Shown here piece by piece: positions 18,474-27,957 of a DNA stretch of 64,000 nt. The DNA is from Rhizobium sp. ASV20 (GTDB taxonomy: Bacteria > Pseudomonadota > Alphaproteobacteria > Rhizobiales > Rhizobiaceae), in assembly GCF_016429015.1 (NCBI RefSeq), contig NZ_JAELTU010000021.1, positions 1 through 64,000 on the forward strand, read 5' to 3'. The translations under genes were made by a program, and so were the position numbers. Position 1 is the stretch's first letter. Every line of letters starts with the position of its first letter. The notes under the pieces were generated by a model, which saw nothing but the letters and a program-made list of their open reading frames with translations, did not search any database and had not been told where the DNA came from.

Positions 18474-18598
18474 GTGAAATAACTGCGCTTGACACTAGCA
18501 TGCGACTGCATGGGCCGGACGGCCGCTTAGGCGACCGTCCGGATGGGACCCCTGCGACTGAAAAATCGCGAACGAAACCGCCAGAGGAGAATGAAGAA

Positions 18599-19432
18599 AT
18601 GAATTTACCCAGCCTGATTGGTTCCAAGCTCAACCGAATTCGCGCTGCATTGATCGGCGTCGCGATCGGCCTCGCGACAGGCGTTGTCCCTGCTCCCGCG
18701 GCCGAGAATCCATATAACCTCATTGATCCGAGCGTTATCAGCGTCGGGACGATGGGCGATTCCAAGCCTTACACCTTCACCACCGCAGACGGTAAGTTTA
18801 CCGGCTTTGATATCGAGCTTTTCCTGAACGTTGCCTCGCGCATGGGTTTTCCGAGCGACAAGGTCACGTTTACCGGCCAAGAGTTCTCGGCACTGTTGCC
18901 ATCGGTAGCCAATCAGCGATTTGATGTCGCCGTCGCCGCAATTGGAACGACCGAGGCACGTAAGAAGACAGTCGATTTCTCGGATGGCTATCTCGCCGGC
19001 TATCTTTCGGTTCTGACCTCGGACACGTCTATCAAGGACGCGAATGGCCTCAAGGGCAAGCGTCTGGGCGTTGTTCAAGGCACGCTCCAGGAGGTTTATG
19101 CCACCAAGAATTTCGCAGGCACGGATCTCGTCAAGTTCCCCGACAATAATTCGGCCGTCGCGGCATTGAACAACGGCACTATCGACGCGCATTTCCTCGA
19201 CTATGAAGCCGCGAAACAATATGGCGAGCGATACAAGTCTCTGAAAATCGCGGTCAACATACCCTCGTTTGACGCACCTGCGGGTTTCGTGGTCCACAAG
19301 GGCAACGACGCCTTGCGACTGGCGCTGAACAAGGCACTGCACGAAGCCATGCAGGACGGTACCTGGAAGACGCTTTATGAGAAGTGGTTCCCCGGTTCGC
19401 CGATGCCCGATCAATATCTTCCCAAGAAGTGA
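18599..19432 (+). CDS. ABC transporter substrate-binding protein, family 3 (amino-acid type)
   Basis: 277 residues. The signal peptide covers about residues 1-32 ([18 protein letters not shown], AxA at APAA). The mature part is a family 3 solute-binding domain: [39 protein letters not shown], and [12 protein letters not shown]. The class usually binds polar amino acids or opines. The ATG at 18599 has AGAGGAGA about 9 bp upstream; the nearby ATG at 18591 is out of frame. It is the first gene after the twin operators and is separated from the permease-ATPase by a hairpin-containing gap. Confidence 0.92.
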   Translation: MNLPSLIGSKLNRIRAALIGVAIGLATGVVPAPAAENPYNLIDPSVISVGTMGDSKPYTFTTADGKFTGFDIELFLNVASRMGFPSDKVTFTGQEFSALLPSVANQRFDVAVAAIGTTEARKKTVDFSDGYLAGYLSVLTSDTSIKDANGLKGKRLGVVQGTLQEVYATKNFAGTDLVKFPDNNSAVAALNNGTIDAHFLDYEAAKQYGERYKSLKIAVNIPSFDAPAGFVVHKGNDALRLALNKALHEAMQDGTWKTLYEKWFPGSPMPDQYLPKK

Positions 19433-19438
19433 GGCAAC

Positions 19439-19466
19439 GCCGCCGCCCGGCGTGCCGGACGGCGGC
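19439..19466 (+). promoter_or_regulatory. Intercistronic hairpin after binding-protein gene
   Basis: GCCGCCG (19439-19445) pairs with CGGCGGC (19460-19466). Inside, CCGG pairs with CCGG around a 4-nt loop, with one mismatch between the stems. No T-run follows, so it is not a full terminator. Such hairpins after binding-protein genes commonly stabilise the upstream mRNA, giving more binding protein than permease. Confidence 0.6.
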
Positions 19467-19499
19467 AATTCACCGCCTGAGAGTTTCAAGGGGAATTGA

Positions 19500-21029
19500 A
19501 TGGATTGGCTTGAAAACCTCCGTCGCAGCTTTCTTGACTGGGATGCGATGGCCGAAGTCCTACCGAGCATGATCACGGTCGGATTGAAAAATACACTGAT
19601 CCTGGCAGCGGCTTCCACCGTGCTCGGCGTCATCATCGGGATGATACTGGCCGTGATGGGCATCTCGCAGTCCCGCTGGCTGCGTCTGCCGGCGCGTATT
19701 TATACCGACATCTTTCGCGGCTTGCCGGCGATCGTGACAATTCTCATCATTGGCCAAGGTTTTGCGCGCATTGGTCGCGAACTATTCGGTCCATCGCCTT
19801 TTCCCCTCGGGATCATCGCGCTCAGCTTGATCGCCGGAGCCTATATCGGCGAAATCTTTCGATCCGGCATTCAGAGCGTCGAGCGAGGCCAGCTGGAAGC
19901 CTGCCGGGCGCTCAGCATGAGCTACGGGCAGGGGATGCGGCTGATCATCATCCCGCAGGGCGTCCGGCGCGTCCTTCCAGCGCTCGTCAATCAATTCATC
20001 GGCAACGTCAAGGATTCGAGCCTTGTCTATTTCCTTGGCCTTCTGGCATCCGAGCGCGAAATCTTCCGCGTCGGCCAGGATCAGGCCGTCGTCACCGGAA
20101 ACCTGTCGCCGCTCCTGCTTGCTGGCATTTTCTATCTGGTGATCACCGTTCCGCTGACGCACCTCGTCAACTTCATCGATGCTCGCCTGCGCCTCGGCCG
20201 TCAGGGCCGTAGCAGCGGTACGACAAGCGGTCTTGTCGAGGTCGGCGAACTCGCCGCCGCATCGATTGATCCGGCAACCGGTGAGACTAAGGCTGCGCGC
20301 TTCAAGGGAGGCGCGGTAAGAATCCGCGATCTCAGCATGGCCTATGGCGATCTCGAGGTGCTGAAAGGGATTGACCTCGACATCGGACGCGGCACGGTGA
20401 CCTGCATCATCGGTCCTTCCGGCTCGGGCAAGTCGACATTGCTGCGTTGCCTCAACCGTCTCGTGGAGCCGAAGCGGGGCGACATCGCACTCGACGGCGA
20501 AAGCATTCTGTTGATGAAGCCGGAGAACCTGCGACGTCGCGTCGGCATGGTGTTCCAGCACTTCAACCTGTTTCCAGATCATACCGCGCTTGAAAACGTC
20601 ATGCTTTCGCTGACGAAGATCAAGAAGATGCCAAAGCGCGAAGCTCGCCGTATCGCCGAGGCCCGCCTGGCGGAGGTGGGGCTTGCCGGGCGCCAGGATC
20701 ATCGCCCTGCAGGCCTCTCCGGCGGCCAGCAGCAGCGCGTCGCCATCGCCCGCGCTCTCGCCATGGATCCGGAAGTCGTCCTCTTCGACGAAGTGACAAG
20801 CGCGCTCGATCCGGAGCTGGTCAAGGGCGTACTTGATCTGATGGCCAATCTCGGGCGCCAGGGCATGACCATGGCGGTCGTAACCCACGAGATGGGCTTT
20901 GCCCGCAAGGTTGCCGACCAGGTCATCTTCATGGATGAAGGTCGCATCGTCGAGGCCGGCCCGCCGGATCAGATTTTCGACAATCCGCAAAGTGATCGGC
21001 TGAAGCGCTTCCTCGCGGAAGTCCTGTGA
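19500..21029 (+). CDS. Fused amino-acid ABC permease-ATPase
   Basis: 509 residues in one frame. Residues 1-235 form a HisM/ArtQ-type permease ([32 protein letters not shown], and the EAA-like region [20 protein letters not shown]). After a linker of about 35 residues, an ATPase domain spans about 270-509: Walker [11 protein letters not shown]-loop [10 protein letters not shown], signature [15 protein letters not shown], Walker [14 protein letters not shown]. Permease-ATPase fusions of this kind are known in rhizobia. One polypeptide per half-transporter would homodimerise. The stop overlaps a possible GTG of the next gene (GTGA). Confidence 0.92.
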   Translation: MDWLENLRRSFLDWDAMAEVLPSMITVGLKNTLILAAASTVLGVIIGMILAVMGISQSRWLRLPARIYTDIFRGLPAIVTILIIGQGFARIGRELFGPSPFPLGIIALSLIAGAYIGEIFRSGIQSVERGQLEACRALSMSYGQGMRLIIIPQGVRRVLPALVNQFIGNVKDSSLVYFLGLLASEREIFRVGQDQAVVTGNLSPLLLAGIFYLVITVPLTHLVNFIDARLRLGRQGRSSGTTSGLVEVGELAAASIDPATGETKAARFKGGAVRIRDLSMAYGDLEVLKGIDLDIGRGTVTCIIGPSGSGKSTLLRCLNRLVEPKRGDIALDGESILLMKPENLRRRVGMVFQHFNLFPDHTALENVMLSLTKIKKMPKREARRIAEARLAEVGLAGRQDHRPAGLSGGQQQRVAIARALAMDPEVVLFDEVTSALDPELVKGVLDLMANLGRQGMTMAVVTHEMGFARKVADQVIFMDEGRIVEAGPPDQIFDNPQSDRLKRFLAEVL

Positions 21030-21046
21030 TCGGAGAGACCCGCGAC

Positions 21047-22054
21047 ATGACACCAACAATTAGATGGGGTGTGCTTGGCTGCGCCGGGATCGCCATCGAT
21101 GCGGTGATACCCGCGATCCAGTCGAGCAGGCTCGGCCGGGTTGCGGCCATCGCCTCCCGCGACATCAAGAAGGCACGGCATACCGCAGCCGCCTTTGATA
21201 TCCCCACGGCCTATGGAAGCTATGAGGAACTGCTTGCAGATCCGAACATCGATGCGATCTATAATCCGTTGCCGAACCACCTCCATGTGCCGCTGACACG
21301 TCAAGCCCTGGAACAGGGCAAGCCGGTTCTCTGTGAAAAGCCGATCGCGCTGAATGCACAGGAAGCCGAGGAACTCTCGGCGGCCGCGAAAAGAACCGGT
21401 TTGCCCGTCGCCGAAGCCTTCATGGTCCGCCACCATCCGCAGTGGACGATGGCAAGCTCGCTCGCCGAGACAGGACATATCGGCGATGTCCGGGCAATTC
21501 AGGCGATATTTTCCTATTATCTGGAAGACCCGAACAACGTGCGCAATCAGGCGTCGATCGGCGGCGGTGCGTTGCTCGACGTCGGCTGCTACGCGGTCAA
21601 CATCGCCCGTTTGCTGTTTGCTGCGGAGCCTTTAAGAGCAATCGCCGCGATTGAACGCGACCCGGCCTTTGAGACCGACCGGCTGACCAGCGGTCTCATG
21701 GAGTTTCCCGGTGGCCGACAACTGATCTTTACGTGTGCGACGCAGCTTGTGTTGACGCAGAAGGTCACCGTTCTCGGCACGCGGGGCCGCATGGAGCTTG
21801 AGATCCCATTCAACGCGCCGCCAGACGAGCAAACGACCATCGTGATCGACAACGGCGAAGATCTTGCAGGCAACGGGCGCCGGGAGATTGTCATCGACGC
21901 GGTCGACCAATATCGCGAGCAGGCCGATGCCTTCGCTGCGACCATTCTGACCGGTGTGCCGCTCGTTACAGACCTCAACGATGCGATTGCCAACATGAAG
22001 GCGCTCGACGCTCTCTTTCGCTCAACGACGACGGGACGCTGGGAAGCTCCCTGA
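21047..22054 (+). CDS. Gfo/Idh/MocA-family NAD(P)-dependent oxidoreductase
   Basis: 335 residues from the ATG at 21047, which has GGAGAG 9 bp upstream. A GTG at 21026 in the same frame overlaps the previous stop and is possible but less well supported. The N-terminal Rossmann fold starts WGVLGCAGIAIDAVIPAIQ and contains the family EKP motif in VLCEKPIALN (catalytic Lys). The C-terminal half is the GFO/IDH/MocA alpha/beta domain. Relatives oxidise sugars, inositols or sugar-amine compounds. Context with an amino-acid-type importer and a DAO oxidoreductase suggests a catabolic role. Confidence 0.9.
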   Translation: MTPTIRWGVLGCAGIAIDAVIPAIQSSRLGRVAAIASRDIKKARHTAAAFDIPTAYGSYEELLADPNIDAIYNPLPNHLHVPLTRQALEQGKPVLCEKPIALNAQEAEELSAAAKRTGLPVAEAFMVRHHPQWTMASSLAETGHIGDVRAIQAIFSYYLEDPNNVRNQASIGGGALLDVGCYAVNIARLLFAAEPLRAIAAIERDPAFETDRLTSGLMEFPGGRQLIFTCATQLVLTQKVTVLGTRGRMELEIPFNAPPDEQTTIVIDNGEDLAGNGRREIVIDAVDQYREQADAFAATILTGVPLVTDLNDAIANMKALDALFRSTTTGRWEAP

Positions 22055-22088
22055 ACGATCATCTAAGACAAGTTGGAAAGGCACGTTC

Positions 22089-23222
22089 ATGAACGACAAC
22101 ATCATCACCTCAGCCGCTATCCTCGGTGCAGGCATTTTCGGGGTTTCGACTGGCCTGCAACTCGCCCGGCGTGGTGTCAAGGTCACGATTATCAACGATG
22201 GCCCGCCCGCCAATGGCGCCTCGGGCCGGTCATTGTCCTGGCTTAACTCGGCACGCATGCGTTCGAACCCCTATCATCTCCTGCGCGTCGCAGGCATTGA
22301 TCGGTATCGGACGCTGGCGGCACGCCACCCCGGTGTGGAATGGCTGCGCTTCGACGGAGGACTGACCTGGGACGCAGAGGGTGAGGCCAACGATATCGCG
22401 CGCGTCTTCGACTACGAGGTTGCGATCGGCTATGACGCACAGCATGTCGAAGCTCGCAAGGTTGCTGCCACGACGCCAGGCGTAGATACCGCTGCCATTA
22501 CCTCGTCCGGAGCGATTTTCAATCCAGGTGAGGGATGGGTCGATCTGCCTTTGCTCATCGGCCATCTGCTGCAGGAATTTACCGAACTCGGCGGGCAGAT
22601 GGTCACGGATGAGGGCAAGGGCAGGGTTCTTGTTGAAGGCGGTCGCGCCGTCGGGATCGAGACAGCCAAGGGCAAGCGCTACGAGGCCGATGCCGTGCTC
22701 CTCGCCACTGGCCCTCAAGTGCCGAAAATGGCGGCCGAGGCCGGTCAGACGATCGGGGACGACACGCCGATCGCACTTCTGGTGCAGACGAAACCTCTCG
22801 GCCATCCTCTGGCCGCCGTGCTGAACACGCCGCGCGTCGCCGTTCGCCCCGCGCCAGGGGGGGGCTTGTCAATCGATGCCGACTGGGCAGCCGATCAGGG
22901 CGTGACGATCGGGCCGGACGGGACATATGACGTCGACCACTCGGTGGTCGAGGCACTGCTGAACGAGGCCTCGAAAGTGCTGGATGGCAATCCGAAGATC
23001 GAAGTCGCTTCGATCGGTGTTGGCGGAAAGCCGATTCCGGGCGACGGCGAGCCAGTTCTTGGTGCCCTGAAAGCGATCCCGCGCTATTATGTAGCCTTCA
23101 GCCACAGTGGCGCGACACTTGGCCTGATTGTTGGTGAGTTGCTTGCCTACGAGATCGCAACAGGTGCAGAACATCCGATGCTTGCGACCTTCCGCCCCGA
23201 ACGTTTTACTCAGGGCCGCTGA
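22089..23222 (+). CDS. FAD-dependent oxidoreductase (DAO family)
   Basis: 377 residues. The FAD-binding Rossmann motif is AAILGAGIFGVSTGLQLARR at residues 9-28 (GxGxxG), with NGASGRSLSWLN following, as in DadA/glycine-oxidase type enzymes. A C-terminal PIPGDGEPVLGAL and FSHSGATLGLIVGELLA close the FAD site. These enzymes oxidise amines or N-substituted amino acids. It lies 34 bp after the Gfo/Idh/MocA gene and is last in the LacI-controlled operon. Together the two enzymes could split an opine-like or glycated amino acid; the substrate is inferred only. Confidence 0.88.
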   Translation: MNDNIITSAAILGAGIFGVSTGLQLARRGVKVTIINDGPPANGASGRSLSWLNSARMRSNPYHLLRVAGIDRYRTLAARHPGVEWLRFDGGLTWDAEGEANDIARVFDYEVAIGYDAQHVEARKVAATTPGVDTAAITSSGAIFNPGEGWVDLPLLIGHLLQEFTELGGQMVTDEGKGRVLVEGGRAVGIETAKGKRYEADAVLLATGPQVPKMAAEAGQTIGDDTPIALLVQTKPLGHPLAAVLNTPRVAVRPAPGGGLSIDADWAADQGVTIGPDGTYDVDHSVVEALLNEASKVLDGNPKIEVASIGVGGKPIPGDGEPVLGALKAIPRYYVAFSHSGATLGLIVGELLAYEIATGAEHPMLATFRPERFTQGR

Positions 23223-23637
23223 TCGACTTCACGATCGCACGCGGGATCGGCTCGGCGGGGTTCGATTTCTGTGCGGCGAGCTGCCAACAGCGCGCCGCAT
23301 TTGCGGGGTTGCCGGGCAGGAAAGGCTTAGGCCACGACGTCAACTGGCAGAGCTTTAGGGTCGACAAGGGCAATCGCGTCACCTTTGCAGGACCCGGTAG
23401 CGTGAAGGACGTTCCCGCGGGGAGTTCGCGACCAACGCGACTTGTGGCAAGAGTTTTCGCGCAATCTGATTGCGTCCGTTTGCCTCAAGGATGCGGACCA
23501 TCTCCGCCTCATCGGGCGTCCTCGGCCCTTTGAAACCGCCTGTACGGAATTTGCGACTGGCTTGCTGCCTGCGCACTCTCGCGAAGCCGGGCGCCACTAA
23601 GCGACGCCCAGGTATTCGCGCATGGCTGGCTTGCGAG
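23223..23637. other. Intergenic between convergent genes
   Basis: About 415 bp. Short frames on both strands show no recognisable domain. The flanking genes are convergent, so a terminator is expected, but I see no clear stem plus T-run. Confidence 0.45.
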
Positions 23638-24039
23638 TCACTTGGCCCAGCGGCCCTCATATTTGAATTCACGAGCAGTCTTGAGTTGCTCTTTCGTGGC
23701 GGACATCGTCGCCGACCACTTCTTGTCGCCTTCATTGTAGGTGACTTTGACGGCGCCAGGAGAGACGATCACGTATCGCTCGCCCATGCCGAGAAATCCG
23801 CCGACCGAAACGATGTATCCGCTGAGCTGGCCACTGGAGATGATCAGATCCTTGATCTCGCCGATAGTCTCCTTGTCGCCATTCTGGATGTTCAGGCCCA
23901 CGAGATTGTAGCTCAAGACATCGGTCGGTTTGGCACTGAGAAATGTGTCGGCGATCGTCGTTGTAGCGGTGGCGGCCTGCGCGCTCGCAGCCGATGCAAG
24001 CGCTGCAGTTGTGGCCAGGGCAATAAACAAACGGCGCAT
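23638..24039 (-). CDS. Secreted PRC-barrel protein
   Basis: 133 residues. A signal peptide covers residues 1-22 (MRRLFIALATTAALASAASA). A PRC-barrel follows: LVGLNIQNGDKETIGEIKDL, then GYIVSVGGFLGMGERYVIVS. AGGAGA sits 6 bp before the ATG. Periplasmic PRC-barrel proteins are common in rhizobia, often stress-induced, with unknown binding partners. It is monocistronic and lies next to the stress-type signalling island, but I saw no EcfG-type promoter upstream. Confidence 0.82.
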   Translation of the reverse strand: MRRLFIALATTAALASAASAQAATATTTIADTFLSAKPTDVLSYNLVGLNIQNGDKETIGEIKDLIISSGQLSGYIVSVGGFLGMGERYVIVSPGAVKVTYNEGDKKWSATMSATKEQLKTAREFKYEGRWAK

Positions 24040-24211
24040 ATATATTCTCCTAAATAACTGATTATATGGAGTAAATCCACACTTTGATAATGAGCGAGCG
24101 GCCGAAAGGTTTCATTGTCTCTGGGATTTTTTCGCGAATTCTTATTCTCGACGCGATGGACATTAAGAGACGCTGGGTTCCCGCTGGGTCTGCAGCGGTG
24201 AGCTGCAGGCG

Positions 24212-26317
24212 CTACCGGCGAGGCATCATTTCGCTGATCTTGGCAGCGAGAGCCTCCACTGCGAAAGGCTTGCTGATCATGTCCATGTTGGTTCCGAGGA
24301 AACCCGCCTTGGTCGCGGCATTCTCGGCATAACCGGTCACGAACAGAATCGGCAGCGTTGGCCTGTGTTGCCGCGCGATTTCCGCGAGCTGCCGGCCGTT
24401 CATGCCGGGAAGCCCAACATCCGAGACCATAAGATCGATTGTGCGCATACCCGAAAGAAGCGGGATCGCGACGTCCGCATCGCCAGCCTCGATCGCGTGA
24501 TAGCGCAGGTCTGACAGGACTTCGCAGACAAGGAGCCGTACCGCTTCGTCATCTTCCACGACAAGTACGGTCTGCCCGCGCCCTTCCGGGACACTGTCCG
24601 CCAGTTCCACCTGTTCTATTGCGGCCTTTCCCTCCGCCGCCGGCAGATAGAGGCGGATCAATGTGCCCTGGCCGGGCTTGCTACGTATACTGACCGTGCC
24701 GCCCGACTGCTGGGCAAATCCGTATATCATCGACAATCCGAGGCCGGTACCTTGTCCGATCGGCTTCGTCGTGAAGAAGGGCTCAAACACCTTTTCGAGC
24801 ACTTCCGGCGGCATTCCAACTCCCGTGTCGAGCACATGAAGAACGACATAGGGGCCAGGCTGGAGCCGCAGATCATTATGCGCCTCAACGGTCTCACGCG
24901 ACGCTCCGATCGTCAGCTTTCCGCCGTCGGGCATTGCATCCCTCGCATTGATCGCGAGGTTGAGAAGAGCACTTTCGAGCTGGTTGGCGTCGGCAACGAC
25001 ACTACCGACGTCGCCATCCACCCGGGTGTCGACGATAATGGATTCCGGCAAGGTCCGTTCCAAGAGCTCCCTTGTCGCCTCCAACTGTAAGCGCACCTCC
25101 ATCGGCTTTGCGTCCAGGGTCTGCCGGCGTGAAAAGGCAAGGAGGCGGGCGATGAGCGCCGCCGCTCTGTGCGCCGCCTCCGTCGCAGCGTCCATGAACC
25201 GGTCGACATCTGCAACATTACCACTTGCGATGCGCCGCTTCGCGAGATTGATACCGCCGATGATCCCGGTCAGCATGTTGTTGAAGTCGTGGGCAATGCC
25301 ACCTGTTAGTTGTCCCACCGCTTCCATCTTTTGCGCCTGTCGCAGGGCTTCCTCGGCTCGTGTCCGCGCGGCCATTTCCTCCTCCAGCTCGACGGTTCGC
25401 CGGGCGACGCGCTCTTCGAGGGTTCGATTGAGATCGTCCAGCGCTTGCCGTTCCAATCGCAATGCGGCTTCGGACTCCGCGAGCGCCTTTTCTGTTCCTT
25501 TTCGCTGGCTGATGTCGGTTACCGTACCGATGAAGCGGATCGGCCTCCCATCGCTGAAGACGGACCCACCTTTTGCGGCGATCCAGCGCTCGACGCCGTC
25601 CGTGATGCCGACCGTTCGGTACTCGATTTCGACGCTCCCGGTCCCGCCGGGCTGAAGAGCCGCACGGACGGCTTGGTCCGATCGTTCGCGATCGTCGGGA
25701 TGCAGCCCGGCCAGAAAGCTGCCGTCATAGGTGATGTCCGCATCGACAGGCAGTCCAAACATCGTCTTACATCGTTCGTCCCATTCGAGACGACCGGTGA
25801 GGGGATCGAAATCCCAGATACCGATTCCGCCCGTCGTCGTCGCCAGTCGAAGCCGCGTCTCACTCTCGTCCAGGTCAACGAGCCGATCGCGCATTTGAAA
25901 TTGCTTCTCACGCAGCCGCATCGCGGAGGCAATCGCACTGAAGAGCGAAGCCTTACCTAACGGTCGCTCCAGGACGACGCTATTGCTGGCCAGATCAAAA
26001 AGGGCAAGCTTTGAGAGGTGCTCGTTCGGGGTCCGCCCGAACCTTTGCGCCGCAAGCAGGACAAATGGCACATCGGACCAGGACGGCTGTGCAACGAGCG
26101 CGGCCTTCAGGATCGCGACATCCCTTGCGAGCGCCTCTTCGGTCAAGAGGATCGCACCGACGGTCTCGTCTATCCGGCCGGCAATCGCCACGATGTCGGG
26201 GCATATGATGGCCTCATATCCCTCGGCACGCAGAAGCTTCGCGATACTGTCAGCATCCCGACCGAAGGGCGCACTGATCAGTATCCGATGCCCTTCGCTT
26301 TCCCTGTCAACTGTCAC
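24212..26317 (-). CDS. Hybrid sensor histidine kinase with degenerate N-terminal receiver
   Basis: 701 residues, GTG start. Domains in order: a receiver-like segment (about 1-135, HRILISAPFGRDADSIAKLL) that lacks the phospho-acceptor Asp (AILLTEE at that place); a PAS domain (about 150-275, ending FIGTVTDISQRK); a coiled coil (280-330); HisKA with His in GGIAHDFNNMLTG (about 342); HATPase with DTGVGMPPEV and GTGLGLSMIYG; and a C-terminal receiver (about 580-698) with Asp in LMVSDVGLPGMNG and Lys in ISKPFAV. It is soluble. The start overlaps the kaiC-like gene by 11 bp, so the two are co-transcribed and likely partners. Confidence 0.92.
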   Translation of the reverse strand: MTVDRESEGHRILISAPFGRDADSIAKLLRAEGYEAIICPDIVAIAGRIDETVGAILLTEEALARDVAILKAALVAQPSWSDVPFVLLAAQRFGRTPNEHLSKLALFDLASNSVVLERPLGKASLFSAIASAMRLREKQFQMRDRLVDLDESETRLRLATTTGGIGIWDFDPLTGRLEWDERCKTMFGLPVDADITYDGSFLAGLHPDDRERSDQAVRAALQPGGTGSVEIEYRTVGITDGVERWIAAKGGSVFSDGRPIRFIGTVTDISQRKGTEKALAESEAALRLERQALDDLNRTLEERVARRTVELEEEMAARTRAEEALRQAQKMEAVGQLTGGIAHDFNNMLTGIIGGINLAKRRIASGNVADVDRFMDAATEAAHRAAALIARLLAFSRRQTLDAKPMEVRLQLEATRELLERTLPESIIVDTRVDGDVGSVVADANQLESALLNLAINARDAMPDGGKLTIGASRETVEAHNDLRLQPGPYVVLHVLDTGVGMPPEVLEKVFEPFFTTKPIGQGTGLGLSMIYGFAQQSGGTVSIRSKPGQGTLIRLYLPAAEGKAAIEQVELADSVPEGRGQTVLVVEDDEAVRLLVCEVLSDLRYHAIEAGDADVAIPLLSGMRTIDLMVSDVGLPGMNGRQLAEIARQHRPTLPILFVTGYAENAATKAGFLGTNMDMISKPFAVEALAAKISEMMPRR

Positions 26318-27800
26318 TACGGCGATCTTCCATCAGAGGCCCCTTCTCTCCGAGATATTCCGGTGTCCCCATGAGAATGCCTCTGAAGTGGGTGAGCGGT
26401 TCGCCGACGCGCACACCGCCGCTATCAATGCGCAACTCGCGGATCGTGTCCTCATGCGCCCCACCGCGGTTCTTCAAAACCGAGATGGCCTTGCGCACGC
26501 GTCCACCGGCCTCGAAGAAGCGCATCAGAACGACAGTGTCGGCGATGTAGGAGATGTTGAGGTTCGAGGCCATCGATCCGACCAGGCCGGTCTGGGGATT
26601 AATCAGAAAGGTAACGACACCCTTCTGGCTGAGGTAGGACAAAAGCTCGTGCATCTGAAGGATAAGATGCTGCTCCTGCGGCATGGCCGCCATATAACCA
26701 TTGAGACTGTCGATGACGATCATCTTGGCGCCGCGAACTTCGACTTCATGCCGAACCTTCGCGGTGAATTCTCCCGGCGAGATCTCGGCGGGATCATTCT
26801 GCTCTATGACGAGGACTCCACTGTCAATATGCGGTCCAAGATCGAGACTGAATTGGCGAGCGCGGGTAAGCAGTGTCCCGATGCGCTCATCGAACTCGTA
26901 AATCGTGCAGGGTTCTCCCCGCTCGCAGGCGGCAAAGACATATTGCAGCGCGATCGTCGTCTTGCCGCATCCCGCCGGCCCCGTGAGGAGCGTATTCGTT
27001 CCACGCCGCGGCCCACCGCTCAGCAGGTCATCAAGTTCGGCGACGCCGCTTGCTATCGCGTCACCGGAGAAGCTGGAATGGTAGGACGATGCGATGAGCC
27101 GCGGATAGATCTCCAATCCGCCGGTGCGGATGGTAAAATCATGATAGCTTGCTATGAAATCGACGCCGCGCAGCTTTTGCACCTGCAGGCGCCGACGGGC
27201 GGCACCGAAATCGAGTGTCAGGCGCTCAAGCGTTATAACGCCGTGGCAGAGGCTATGAAGATGCGCGTCACGCTCGTCCGCGCTGCCGGTCATGTCATCG
27301 ATCAGGATCACAGTCGTGTCGCGTCCGGAGAAGAACTGCTTCAGGGCCAGCACCTGACGACGATAGCGCAGCGGATCCTGGGCGAGCAGGCGCATTTCGG
27401 ACAGGCTGTCGAACACGACGCGCTTAGGCTTGACCCTCTCGACTTCCTCCTGGATCAGGCGAATGGTCTCACCGAGTTCAAGCTCCCAGGGATGAAGGAT
27501 GCTCTGTTCGCGCCCGTCACCGAATATCTCGGAGGCCGAGTTGAACTCGAAGACATCGAATTCGTCGACATCCCATCCATGGGAGGAGGCAACGGCGGTC
27601 AGTTCCTCCTTCGTTTCCGACAGCGTGATATAAAGCGCCCTGTCGCCCCGGCGCGCGCCTTCCAGTAGAAACTGCAGCGCAAGTGTGGTCTTACCCGAGC
27701 CCGGCGCGCCCTCGACGAGATACAGTCGTCTTGGCGGAAAGCCACCCTTCAGAATAAAATCGAGACCCTCATTCCCGGATGAAATTGTCGTCGGCACCAT
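26307..27800 (-). CDS. kaiC: KaiC-like tandem RecA-fold ATPase
   Basis: 497 residues, close to the usual KaiC length, with two KaiC domains. CI has Walker A GAPGSGKTT at 31-39 and SETKEE at the catalytic Glu position. CII has Walker A GPAGCGKTT near 274-282 and ends in a segment like cyanobacterial KaiC (ISYIADTVVLM, KAISVLKNRGGAHEDTIREL). At the position of the cyanobacterial Ser431-Thr432 phosphosites this protein has Ser417-Tyr418. No kaiA or kaiB is in the window. Outside cyanobacteria such proteins act in timing or stress signalling rather than a proven clock. It is the first gene of an operon with a hybrid kinase and has an EcfG-like promoter upstream. Confidence 0.9.
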   Translation of the reverse strand: MVPTTISSGNEGLDFILKGGFPPRRLYLVEGAPGSGKTTLALQFLLEGARRGDRALYITLSETKEELTAVASSHGWDVDEFDVFEFNSASEIFGDGREQSILHPWELELGETIRLIQEEVERVKPKRVVFDSLSEMRLLAQDPLRYRRQVLALKQFFSGRDTTVILIDDMTGSADERDAHLHSLCHGVITLERLTLDFGAARRRLQVQKLRGVDFIASYHDFTIRTGGLEIYPRLIASSYHSSFSGDAIASGVAELDDLLSGGPRRGTNTLLTGPAGCGKTTIALQYVFAACERGEPCTIYEFDERIGTLLTRARQFSLDLGPHIDSGVLVIEQNDPAEISPGEFTAKVRHEVEVRGAKMIVIDSLNGYMAAMPQEQHLILQMHELLSYLSQKGVVTFLINPQTGLVGSMASNLNISYIADTVVLMRFFEAGGRVRKAISVLKNRGGAHEDTIRELRIDSGGVRVGEPLTHFRGILMGTPEYLGEKGPLMEDRRSDS

Positions 27801-27931
27801 TCTATCCTAATTTTGTCCGGCGGTTACATGTCACTTCAACAAGATAAACACATTGTCCTGCTTTGCAGGCTTGAAGCAGGCGTGGGCGCTCACCTCACTT
27901 GCTGTTGTATGAAGCGAGCGACGGTCGAGAT

Positions 27932-27957
27932 AACGCCGCTGGGCGGCTATCGGTTCC
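27932..27957 (-). promoter_or_regulatory. EcfG-type general stress promoter upstream of kaiC
   Basis: On the minus strand GGAAC (27957-27953) is followed after 17 bp by CGTT (27935-27932), an exact match to the known alphaproteobacterial EcfG consensus GGAAC-N16/17-CGTT. The -10 element is about 130 bp before the kaiC ATG. The rest of 27801-28158 holds no gene I can support. Confidence 0.72.

Noticed and set aside
19782-21059. A 425-codon reverse frame opposite the permease-ATPase
   Set aside because: It is antisense to a protein with all ABC motifs and has no domain of its own.
25983-27668. A 561-codon forward open frame opposite the kinase and kaiC
   Set aside because: It lies entirely antisense to two genes with clear domains; its translation has no recognisable domain and is a by-product of GC-rich codon use.
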